Positions 50,389 to 61,782 of a stretch of 64,000 nucleotides of DNA are shown piece after piece (the stretch's first letter is position 1; every line of letters begins with the position of its first letter). The translations under genes and the position numbers were made by a program. The DNA is from Liolophura sinensis (lineage: Eukaryota; Mollusca; Polyplacophora; Chitonida; Chitonidae), in assembly GCF_032854445.1 (NCBI RefSeq), contig NC_088300.1, forward strand, positions 53,232,984-53,296,983, read 5' to 3'. The notes below the pieces were generated by a model that saw only the letters and a program-made list of their open reading frames with translations, ran no database searches and was not told the origin of the DNA.

Positions 50389-50446
50389 CACAAAAATTAT
50401 TTTTGCTCAGGTTTTACTTGAATCTGGACGACTGTGCTGTGGTGTA
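50389..50446 (-). repeat. Right imperfect terminal inverted repeat, about 58 bp
   Basis: Reverse complement partner of 48935-48993 (reads TTACACCACAGCACAGTCGTCCAGATTCAAG... on the minus strand). No target-site duplication could be established. Confidence 0.5.
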
Positions 50447-52147
50447 AAGCCGTTATTTGCTTCTAGCCGATCACTTTTGGTGTGCAAATGCATGCTTAGT
50501 ATCAAAATAATAGAAATTGTCCAAACTTAAAGCAGCTATAAAGTTTTATTGATGACGGTTTGAAAATCTTGGCGAGAGGACACAAGGTTTTCAGGTAGAG
50601 ATGACGCTGCAAGTTAAGTCCACTTGTCGTTGAAAGTTACCCGTACATAGATGCTTGCATCGGAAGATCCATATTGGTTAACCTATGTCAAGATTTTTAT
50701 GGCTACTTTCGCAGAGGTCGGGAAAGCTAGGTCCAAATGCTTATTGGCCATGGAATGTTTCGGACTGAGTTAAAGCACTCAACGTTGACATTGTCGCTTT
50801 AGATTAGGGATCTAAAGAAAGCTAATTAGGTCTAAGATTATGTATGCATCGTTCTTCTGCAAACATGTGAACAGTCCAAGTGTTATCAAATGGCAACTTG
50901 GGTGTAAGCAAAGCTGTACATTGCTGAGCGAATGTTTTCATTGTTTTCCAATGATAGACACGCAGACGCATCACTATGTTGAATACTCTGACATTCATCC
51001 TCCGGAATCTAATGGACTTACCTTGGTGACGTTGATGATCAGGACTGACTGACTACTACCTGACTTAGATATTAAGTAGTTCATATCCACCAGATGCTTC
51101 CTTCACATGGTTCCAAGCCAACAAAATGACCGAGATCACCCTAACAGGTCCTTTGCTGTATTTTATTACAGTAGTTAGCTTACTATCACGTGGGAAACGT
51201 ATGGTCATTGGCGTTATCAAAGGGACAGCTGATGTCGTTCCGTTAGTACATGAGTAAGAAATTGGTTGTATAACGAATGTACATAACCTCAAGATTATTT
51301 TCTAGCCAGAATAAGTCTTATCTCTTTCTGTCAATGACGCTTCAAAAACAACTTATGAATGGAGCTGGCCTCTTTAGTACCGTGTCTATTTTTATTCAGT
51401 CAGTCAGCCAAACAACCAAATAATGTTTCAACATTTTATCTGGTAACGAGATCAATTAAACTGAACGGAATGGGGAACACTGTCAATCTAAAACTATACG
51501 ATTTTGTACTTTTCTTTAATTTTTCACCTGTGGATAGTCGTGAGTTCCCACGAGCTCTGTCCAGTATCCTCCCACCATAATGCTGTGTCCATAAACCAAA
51601 GAGGTAGTTCACATGCAATGAACGTTAACAGTAGAGAATGATGTTTTTATTTACAGCTTGGACCCAACTTATGTACGCGGGAAATATTGAGGGCATTTCG
51701 TGCATTACAACGTGTATGTTCCAGGTTACATTATTTGTCTGATGCTGTTATTGAGACTTCCCGTATTCCCACATTCTACAGCAGTCAAAAAGGCCAATCT
51801 TTCGTTATAACGTACAAACAATCAACTCAGCTGTTGTGGATTAAGTAGGGCTACCTGTTTTACTTTGTCGGTTTCTCAAATCCCTGCACCGCAGACAAAG
51901 GCAATCTTCTTCTTCGCCATTAAAAAAGATCCCATTTTCTGAAGTCCATCTCTTCCTACTTTAGGGTTGTCACGGAGAGATTACGCGGCACTTTTCTCCT
52001 CATCCATGTTTTATCCAGGAGTTTGCCTAATAATATTGACTGCTGTTGAAAAAGTCACCCCACCCTACCGGTTTCGCGGTTCTAGGCAACAGTTCATTGC
52101 TTGATATAGCTTGGGATGAATCTCCTGTTTCTATATTCCTTATTGTA
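50447..52147. other. Intergenic, no gene seen
   Basis: Non-coding sequence between the unidentified ORF and the 65-bp minisatellite. A short sense SINE remnant is visible at about 51535-51590 ('gagttcccacgagctctgtccagtatcctcccaccataatgctg'). Confidence 0.4.
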
Positions 52148-52745
52148 AATAAGGAATCCGGGTTCAAGTGAACGACATCAAAATGCCCCTTAAGTGCGCT
52201 TCTTGGTTCAACATGGACTGCCCCGGGTTCATGTGAGCGACATCAAAATGCCCCTTAAGTGTGCCTCTTGGTTTAGCATGGACTGCTCCGGGTTCACGTG
52301 AACGACATCAAAATGCCCCTTAAGTGCGCTTCTTGGTTCAACATGGACTGCCCCAGGTTCATGTGAGCGACATCAAAATGCCCCTAAAATTTCGCCACAG
52401 GTTCAGCATGGACTGCTCCGGGTTCACGTGAACGACATCAAAATGCCCCTTAAGTGCGCTTCTTGGTTCAACATGGACTGCCCCAGGTTCATGTGAGCGA
52501 CATCAAAATGCCCCTAAAATTTCGCCACAGGTTCAGCATGGACTGCTCCGGGTTCACGTGAACGACATCAAAATGCCCCTTAAGTGCGCTTAAGTGGACT
52601 GTTCTGAGTTCATGTGAGCGACATCAAAATGCCCCTAAAAATTTGTTACAGGTTCAGCAGGACTTCTTCAGGTTCATGTGAGCGACATGTGCGCCTCCTG
52701 GTTCATCATGGATTGCTTCTGGTTCATGTGAGCGACATCAAAATG
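52148..52745. repeat. 65-bp minisatellite, about 9 copies
   Basis: 'gacatcaaaatgcccc' recurs at 52174, 52239, 52304, 52369 and 52434, i.e. 65 bp apart. Two alternating unit types (cttaagtgcgcttcttggttcaacatgg and ctaaaatttcgccacaggttcagcatgg) form a 130-bp higher order. Later units are truncated. Confidence 0.9.
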
Positions 52746-53167
52746 TCACAACAACCGATAATACTAAACGTAACAGGACGTTAGGTGTTCTAATATAAAC
52801 AATAAGACACATGTTATTGTAAGATGCCAGTATAAAGACATTTTAATGAAAAACAACCAAATGCCATTAATTTCATATTTTTTTTATTAGGCGAGATCTT
52901 GACACCACATCACTGATATAACAATAGGAAATGAAAACACAAATGTTGGAGAAGAAATGAAAACCTCAGAAAAAAATAAGTCTGGTGAGGAGTTTTTCTT
53001 AGACCAAACATACATGAGCACAAAGGCGCCAAATAAATAATCTGAAAGAGTGACTTAAAACTCTGAGATGACAGAGAGAAAGCAAAGCTAAGAAATAATT
53101 TAGAGTATGCCTTGAATATATGTTATGAGCTTCCATCTGAGACGTGGAGCTGTCACTTGGATATGAT

Positions 53168-53320
53168 TCAACACAGTCTGCAAGAGAAGAAAGAAATTTT
53201 GACACAGATGTAAATTAACACAGTCTACAAAGGAAGAAAGACGATCGGCACGGATGTAAATTAAAACAGAGAGAGAAAAAGAAATTTTGACACAAATGTA
53301 AATTTAATTAGTCTACAAAT
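53168..53320. repeat. Tandem copies of the CAP-gene terminal exon acceptor, about 3 units
   Basis: On the gene strand 'ttttcttctcttgcag/ACTGTGTTGA' (real or first choice), 'ctttgtag/ACTGTGTTAA' (acceptor near 53225) and the more decayed 'atttgtag/ACTAATTAA' (near 53315) follow one another. 'atttacatntgtgtcaaaatttc' lies between them. The first two each give the same ending, A-CTG-TGT-stop. Confidence 0.75.
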
Positions 53321-56300
53321 GAAGACGACTGTTATCCAATAGATTATTCAGCCAATTAAAGCCGGTAACCTGGCACGCATGTCACTCAACAAGTCAGTCT
53401 GCAAGAAACGCTCTTGGCGAGAGTCGAGAATACTTAAAATCTTTCCTCTTTCGTGTTATTTTAGAATTTTTATCACACATATCGGACGTATCCATGATTT
53501 ATAAGTTATACTATCCAGTAGTGCCTCTATCTACTTACCCGCGAGTCTTGCACAGTTTGGCTGCTTGGCCGCAACAACTGACTACTTACCCAAAAGTCCT
53601 TACACAGTTTGACTTTTTGAAACTTTTGTAAGCTCCTTGGCCGCAATAACTGACTACTTGCCCACAAGTCTTTGCACAGTTTGACTTCATGAAACCTTTG
53701 TAAACCGCTTGGTCGCAATAGCTGACTACCTACTCACAAGTCTTGGCACAGTTTGAATGCTTGAAACCCTTGTTAGTTGATTGGCCGTAATAAATGACTA
53801 CATACCGGCACGTCTTTGCACAGTTTGGCTGTTTGAAACCTTTGTTAGCTGTTTGACCACAAATATTGACTATTTGCCCACAAGTCTTTGCACCGTTTGG
53901 CTGCTTGAAACCTTTGTTAGCTCTCTGACCGAATATACTGACTACTTACCCACAAGTCTTTGCACAGTTTGACTTCATAAAACCTTTGTAAGCTGCTTGG
54001 CCACAATAGCCTTTCCAGTGAGAGCAGAAAGTAGACTTGTCCTTACAACCCACTGAAATTATCAAAAGCACATAAATAATTCATATTAACCATATGGATA
54101 GGACGGGGAAATGGGAACCTGAGCGACTAGTCCAGCGGCGACTATTTCTCCAGTTCAATGTATGTGTAAAAACAAGAATGAAAAGACCAGGAATCATATT
54201 CTAGACTATTTGTTTTTATTGAAAATATGCACCACATTATATATACTATGTAAACATTTCATATGCTTACCATAATACAGACGTCCATTTCATTACGTTA
54301 CCAAACATTGTAGTTATGAATAAACACCAAGACGAGCTTATTAAGTGTAACAGAAATGTGCTTAAAAACGAAACACTTATTTCAGTGAGCCGCAGAATTA
54401 ATCATTTATCGCTGAACGAGAGGCCCCATCAACAAACATAAACAGACAGACAGACAGACAAGCAGACAAGGCACGGCATTAAACGAACACATACAGCATC
54501 TGACAGTCTTTATACAATGAACGCCAAACAAACAAAACCCAAAAGGCTTTTAAAAAGGAAGCACTCAGGATGACGTAAACTTACAGCTACAGTCCTGTCC
54601 GTAAAAACCATCCGGGCAGCTACACTCACACGTGTCCATGTTGACGACACCACCATTTGCACACTCGGACACTGGGCATTCTGTCCGACATGCATCAGAA
54701 GGGAAAATCATGTGCATGGGACAGCATGACATCGATAGAACCAATAAACACAAAGCAATTACAACGTAAAAGTTACATCTAACATCATGTCTTACATTAA
54801 AACTCCTTAGATCACTGTCGTGAAGCCAGTTAATATTCGGTAAATTTCCCAAAAATTATTTCATGCTTGACCAATAAGCATTATCACTGCACGATTAGAA
54901 CCACGTATGATCAGCTCACTTACCACATGCCGGGTCGAGCTTAGGAATACAGGGGACTGTGGATATAAGCATAAAGTGCACATCATACACACCAGAAAGA
55001 CAAGAACAGTGCATGTATATTATCTTCCCATCATATCATCATGATCATGCTAAGACGTAAAATGGAATTTTAAACGTTAATTAACATTATGTTAAATTCA
55101 CACAGGCGGGAAGTATTACATAAAAGAAATAGTGCGCTTTTATGCCATGCCCTTCCCTGTATGTTGCTTTCAAAGTGAAACTTGTGAGAAATAAACCGTT
55201 GTAAAGCTGCTTTTTGTATCCTCCACTGGCCGTCGGGAGAAAATGAGAGAGGTTGGGGGGGGGGACATATATTGGTCATTTCATAAAAGATGTTGGATGG
55301 AATTTCTTATTATCACTAGTATGTGAAAAGTAAGACAAATGATTACTAGAAATAAAAATACGCTGCTTGGTGGTAATTGTATCTTTTAAATATTAGTATT
55401 ATCCAATCATGACGTGACCCTGTTTCTATGCTGCCTCAACGCAAGTACATGGATCCCAGCTAGCTTATGTTTCGCATGATGGGTTAGCTGCAATTGAAAA
55501 TGTCAGCTTTCTTGCAGTATGCGTGATTTTGCTCAACGAATACTAGGAAGCATGTATTTTGGAGGGTGTTCATGAAGAAATTATTACATAAGAGGGGATG
55601 TTTTTAGTACTGCATAACCTAAAGACTATCATGGTAGCAAGACTTACCACATAGGTTATTCTCGCATTTGAAACCGCCATCTTTGACTTTACACTGAGAG
55701 CAAGAGGACCCAGACGTGTAGGGTCGGGCGCCAATATAGTTTCCTCTGGTAATGAAAATGAAAGATATCAGTCGTCTTCATTTTTTGACCATGTCTGTGG
55801 GTTTTTTGTTAAACGCTGCCTCACTCGAGCGTACACTTTTGCCCCCAATCATTGGAATAAAATGAGTTTTTTACATCCAGTCAGACGAGTAATATTTTAT
55901 AACTTTGTTGACGGTTTTTTCTCTCTCCAAATTACTCTGGACCTTTGTGAAAACAGTTGTTTGGCATAAATAATTTCCTTGAGCAGAAATTCCTATCAAC
56001 ACATGTCCACTGTCTATCGCGTCTACTTTCGCCATGGGGTACAAATGAAATATGTCGTAAGTAAACGGACGTTGAACCTATTCCTGCAATTGTCTGTTCA
56101 TACAGGTTTATTGATTTAATAATAATTATGGCAGCAGCAAGGGTCGACGAAACCTGGGAAGTCCCTGAAGAACCTTGCCTCCCCAGATACTTGATAAATC
56201 TCCTGTTTAAAAAACCACAGGCAAACCAACTGGAAATGTATTCCAGCAATATTCCATTCTAACGACACAGTTATTTAACTTACGGCGGATCGTAGTTACA

Positions 56301-59300
56301 GACTACTAACGCTGCGTTGGTGTGATTCTTATACCCAGGGTTGAACAAAGTCTTACAAGCAGCGATGCCACATCCAACAAGCCTGGTCTTCGCCCAGACA
56401 ACCTGTTCAAGAAATAACACAACATAATGCACTCAGGGTTGACCAAACTATTACAAACGGTCATGCCACATCCAACCAGTCAGATCTTTGCCCAGACAGC
56501 CTGTTTAAGTAATAACACATAATATACTCAGGGTTGGCGAAACTCTAACAAACGGCGATGCCACATCCAACTAGTTGATTCTCCGCCCACACCACCTGTT
56601 CAAGTAATAACTTTGAGATACACTCACGGTTAACCACACTCACAAGCCGAAATGAAATATCCAACCAGGATGATCGTTGCCCGGACAATTTAGCATTTTC
56701 AAGGAATAGAATCATATAATACAGCAGACAAACGCTTTGTGGAAGAGTTTGGACAGATAATTATCTGGATTCAGCTGCTTTCAATGTTTTTCGTGGCCTT
56801 GGCGAAAGTAAGCTGTGACGGGTGTTCTCTGGTGTCGTCTTGCATGACGTCCGCAGCATGAAGACCAATAGCTTTCTACCATAGCATATGCCAGAGACTT
56901 CGCCAGTTACCTCCGGCAAAGGTCGGTGATTTAATGCCCACACTCTTGTTTAAACTGGCTGTCAGCATTTAGACGACAGATTGGCTATCGATGGTGTTTT
57001 CAGCCAATCACTGGCTTTAATTCCAAAGTACTTATTGATGAAGAAAACGTCTTCATATGAAGACAGTAGGGGCGGAGCCAAAGAAATGGTGCGCCGAGTG
57101 AGCAGACATTGATTGACAGGTCACCGACCATGTGACATAGCAACGGCTGTTGGATTGACACACTGACAGACCAGTGACAGGAAGACAGGGCGTGGCTTTG
57201 CATGAAATAGCCAATCAGTCGTCTAAAACGGGTAGCGGTCATTATATAGGACCTCTATCCTATGCTTAGGTGAAGAATTTATGAATATGGCGTTAAAAGA
57301 ACAATGAAATGAAATTTGAATACGCCTACGGCTGACCAAATTGTCACATCCGGGCGATGACAACCAGCCATACCTTTGTCCAGACAACCTGTACAGTTGA
57401 TAACACAACACATTAGGTGGAATAGGGGTTTAATGGGACAAAACCTGTTACTGTTCAGAACACAATGTCAAGACAACACAGGCCCTATTAAGGCGAACCT
57501 ATATACACCCATAATAATTCCCAATTTGTCATTTTGGATGTGGAAAACGGGTTTATACAAGAATCAAAGGTGACGGGACATACTTGCGTGTAGTGGCCGC
57601 ACACTTTGCCTGCCTGACAAGTGTTAGAAGAGTATTGGTAAAATGGCTGCTCGTTGTACCATTCTTGAACTACTTCCTGGGGGTCAACATCCGGGACATT
57701 GTGTGCGGCAAAAGCCGTGTACAGGTTTTGCCCCATGTAATTCCCTTTACAACTGAAACAGCAAGGTCATATTTCTGAAGTTTCTGACTAAATTTGCAGC
57801 TGATATTGATATAAGCCTGACGACATGCTGCAGTTTGAATCAGAAATCACTCCATTCAAAATGATTAAGAGTTTAAGTGTGTATGAAGCGTGTGACTCAA
57901 GCATTCTGTGTGTCACACAATGACTGGCACAAATGAAAGCGTGAATGGAGAAGAGGTGTCGAAGACTTTGTTCCTCAAAATAATATTCAAAATGAACTTA
58001 CAAGGCACATGACTAACTGTGGACGACGAGATAATGACTGTGAATGCTTGGACGTTGGTGAAACAAGAAGATGAAGAGTGAAAATTAGCGTTCGCAACGT
58101 TGTTTGGAAAGTCATAATCATGTTAAATGGAGCGACTTCTGACTAGAACTACAGCATGCCGACAATCCCATCTCATTATCTAGTGAGAAAATTCGGACTA
58201 ATATTTGAGTTATCAGTTTCTAGTCTCGTGCAGATATCCAGAAGAAAAAAAATCAATCTTCCTTACGCTAGCATTTACGATTCACCTATTCATTTTATGC
58301 AGAATGCAATATTTATCACCAGAAAATTCAAACGGCATGTTACTCGTCAAAATTATGTTCAAATGAATCGCTGAGTGTGTGCAAATAAAGAACTGAGATT
58401 TATACATACATGTAGAAAACATTTATATAATTTCGTACACTAACCCTAAACCAAAATTACTGCAACCTAAACTAGATGAACCCAGCTGACAACGATAAGT
58501 GGTGTGAACTTACCGTGTGTAACTGTTATCAACTTCAAACCATCGTCATAACTCAGAAAACAATGGAATTTTCCGATAAAACAAGCTCATCACCTTCTTA
58601 GGTATATGTTTTCTTATCCAAACAATGAATGAAGCAGGATAATTGTATAGATACTTACTCAGTAAGAAAGTCGTGTTTAAAGGTACACTTGTTCGCCCAA
58701 GCTTGGGCTCTTGCCGCGAGACGGTCGTCCCATTCCTGTTGTAGAAAATATAAAACTATCTAAAATAATATCTAGAAAACACTGGACGATATTTTATACG
58801 GCCTTGTGGCACAAAGACAGTCGAATTCATGTTTTTGTTTTAATACAAGAAACCAGGCAACCGGACCCTGACCAATGAGATCGCAAGAATACAAAACTTG
58901 CTGATTTGACAACGGCTTCTAGTCAGGAGTTTTGTCATGTAAAGCTAGCTGGTAAAGAGCGGTGATTTACGCTAAATATATCGGTGTCCTCTTCCCATTA
59001 ATTATATACCGCGTTAAACACCTACCGGTTGAGGACCGGTTGTAATTAAGTTAATTAGCATGAAATACGGCTGCTGTTCCATATAAAATAACACTTGCGT
59101 TTAGCCTTTAAGATGTCAGTGAAGCCGGCTGCTGTCGCTAATGATTCGTCTGCTTATTACCAGAGGTAACCAGTCGTCAGACCTGGGAGAATATTATGTT
59201 GAATAAAACTTTCCGCGATTCATTTGCCGCATTTCTGCACTAAAATAAGTTTTAAATAGTTCATTAATCGTAATCTACCTTATTTGTATCACATAATCAA

Positions 59301-60263
59301 CAAACTGCTCAAAGATTTCCTAGTATTTTCTGTTTTTATAGCTGGCCTATTTGCAGCCTAATCCTTGGCACGTTAAACACGAAGACCTTTTCCCTAATTA
59401 TCTCATCTGACTTCAGACTTACCACCTGCACTTTGACAGGATTGTCCTTTCCCTCACGACCTCGCCATATACCTACATATATAGACCTTAGACTTACCAG
59501 ACGTATTTCGTCGGCCCCTGACGGCTGTACCGACCCCCTTAAGGTGTTGTGCTTGTGTAGGATGACTTTCTGCTCCTGAGGGGTCAATTTGGAAGGCGCC
59601 ATTTCACATGCACTACGGCGGTTACCTGATGACAAAATCGATATAAAGTGCCCTCGGTACCGTGAGTCTCAAAGAACTGTTTTTCTTTGGTAACATCCAA
59701 TATGCTGTATTTGTTCATGCTGACATTTTAAAACTATTTTAATGGATTTGTTGCACTGCTAAAGGTTGACAACCATTGATCCATACCATGAAAATGAAAA
59801 TAATACGGACCCAGGCCAAAATGACAATTATAAATGAACAAAATGTCTTCATTTATAAAATCCATATCGGAATCTCTTGAAACAAATACTGCAAATTCCT
59901 GACAGAGAATGCTATCAACACAGTTTCAATCATGTTGAAAATACTGCCTCAGTTCAGCAAACAACTTGACATTTCGGTGCCAACAATCGATGGTTTACTT
60001 GACATTTCGAGTAAATAGGAATCACTGCATGACCTTACGCTGAATGGCTAACTGACTGGAAATATGACAAAGGACACATTCAAACAACACCCAGTCATGT
60101 GTCTATTATAGTTAGCATAGTGAAAATGGTTATTGGAAAACTCACGTGATACCCATTTACCAAGCTGGAATTCATCGGTCGGCTCTGAATTGCAATGGCA
60201 CCAAAAGACACATAAGATCAAACCAACAATTAACCTCACCATTATCATTTTTGTCGAGGACAT
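53168..60263 (-). CDS. Secreted CAP-domain (CRISP-like) protein with EGF-like and ShKT modules, 10 exons
   Basis: Exons: 60263-60146, 59625-59498, 58735-58659, 57752-57584, 56402-56284, 55745-55648, 54956-54924, 54680-54585, 54052-53950, 53177-53168. The total is exactly 317 codons (316 residues). A signal peptide (MVRLIVGLILCVFWCHC) precedes the CAP domain: HKHNTLRG; EWDDRLAARAQAWANKC; MGQNLY; CGHYTQVVWA (CAP1 signature across the exon 4-5 junction); CNYDPPGNYIGARPY (CAP2). Usual CAP proteins have GENL/GENI at the third block; here the Glu is Gln. An EGF-like module follows (CPVSECANGGVVNMDTCECSCPDGFYGQDCS), then a ShKT module (GCKDKSTFCSHWKGYCGQ...NCAKTCGLC), completed by a last coding exon of only 10 bases (A CTG TGT TGA). 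Function is unknown beyond being extracellular. The first ATG is used; a second Met at codon 6 is possible. Three exon boundaries are tandemly duplicated. Confidence 0.94.
53530..54020. repeat. 72-bp array of ShKT-exon 3' parts with donor sites, about 6-7 copies
   Basis: The block 'cacagttt' and its variants start at 53551, 53603, 53675, 53747, 53819, 53891 and 53963: one 52-bp interval, then five of exactly 72 bp (24 codons). The copy at 53950-54020 is the 3' half of the functional exon, ending ...AAGACTTGTGG/gtaagtagtc. The others lie downstream in the last intron. They keep versions of AACAAAGGTTTCAAGC...CAAACTGTGCAAAGACTTGTG, and several retain a donor-like site (for example near 53590 and 53530). 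Others have lost it. Confidence 0.92.
56284..56705. repeat. About 95-bp array from the acceptor and 5' part of CAP exon 5, four copies plus one at 57340-57400
   Basis: 'catccaac' or its variant recurs at 56371, 56469, 56564 and 56658 (spacing 98, 95, 94). On the gene strand, copies read 'gttattacttaaacag/GCTGTCTGGGCAAAG' and 'gttattacttgaacag/GTGGTGTGGGCGGAG', next to the real 'ttcttgaacag/GTTGTCTGGGCGAAG'. A fifth partial copy with an acceptor ('caactgtacag/GTTGTCTGGACAAAG') lies at 57340-57400, separated by about 640 bp. All extra copies lie upstream of the functional exon, in intron 4. Copies 2 and 3 acquire early in-frame stops. Confidence 0.88.
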
Positions 60264-61782
60264 CAGGAACTAAGTCTTCGGCCCTAAAGTGCCTTTTATA
60301 TATATGTCCTAAAGATATCATTTTAAAATTCTTAACCCTAAAGAAGGTTCCTGATATTGATTTTTTATTTTAGAAAATCATTAAGCAATCTATCAAATTT
60401 ACTCGGGAGTTTCCGTGTTCTGTCCTAAGGTGGGTAAGGTAAACACCATTACCACTGGACTTGAAGGACGACAGTCGGAAATCTGAGACATTCGTGTGCT
60501 CAAGTCGGAAGTCAAAAAAGGCAATCCATTAAAACTTATACGATGTCCATATGTATGATGTCAATAATTCAGTTCAGAAATATTTAACCAGTCACAAGTG
60601 TTTATGGCCTACTCAATCTTTTGTAGCCAGTGGACATTTCGTTAAATTTGGTGCCTAAATGAGAGCCAAGCAATTTACATTGTTAGCAAATCTGCAAAGC
60701 CTCACTGCAGGTATTATTTCATCTATCACAAACCCTTCATCAGTAAATACAATTCAAAGAAGCTGGAATTTATTTATTTGATTGAAACCAAACACAGTAC
60801 TGAAGTCTTCAGATTGCGGTCATTTTTATGGGTTAAAAGCCAGAGTGCCCGGGGTAAACCTTTGGCAATTTACTGACGAACATTCACACGTCTGATGTAT
60901 ACACATATACTTGCATGCAATAATGGCGGAATACAGGTCTTCAATTCAGTTTCAATTCAGAATAACCAGCCGATTTGAAAAAAAAAATCCCATAACTGTA
61001 CAAAAGCGGCTAGGATTTCATCAAAACTGGACGAATCGGCTCGAATCTCCAAATTGTCGCTTTATTCCGATATTGGTAAGGTAAATAGAAATTACTTGAA
61101 ACTCTTAATACTTGGTGCGGTCTATGAGGATATCATAAACACACACGTTAGTCGGCATGGAAAATTCATAATATCCACACTTTCAGTGATGTCAAACCTT
61201 CCACACGCAGCACAAGGATCCAGAAGATCGACGACTGAGTCAGGAAGGGAGACGACTCCTGCAACTGTCGAATCACACACGGTTTTAACCCTGAACAAAT
61301 CTGTTCCCAAAACTTTAAACGAGCCGGCTTCATTAAGCCTAAGTTAACTGGATTCGAACACCTCACGTTTCTACTGATGATGGATGACAAACATTCTATT
61401 ATAGCGCAACACCTTAAGTTAGTCGAAAAGTACGTAAATAAAAAAGCAAACAACCTCATGGGAAATTTAATATAATAAACTTAAATAACTTGGAGTGAAG
61501 ACTATTTATATTTTTTAGCCTTTCACTGTTCCGATAGGCCTACTTCCAAATTGTCTAATTACAAAATAACCTCACGCAACCCCTTGCCAAGAAATGACAT
61601 GAACTGGAAAAAAGTTTCAAAACAAATTTCATAGATTTTGATGGAACACACAATTTATTTCCTAGTACACAACAAATTCACACCATAAATTATTTTGCCA
61701 TACATGTTATACAATCTATAGGACACAACCATAATCTCAGTTTTGAATACTATTATGTGGGGCACATGGTAGGTCCACGTTC
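60264..61782. other. Intergenic between the CAP gene and the SMYD4-like gene
   Basis: Non-coding. A decayed reverse SINE or related repeat lies at 60765-60890 (ttatttatttgattg..., 'gattgcggtcatttttatgggt', 'caatttactgacgaa'). Its second half is shared with 63905-63990 at the right edge. A minus-strand AATAAA is noted separately. Confidence 0.4.
61654..61659 (-). other. Polyadenylation signal of the SMYD4-like gene
   Basis: AATAAA on the minus strand, about 125 bp after the stop codon. Confidence 0.6.
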
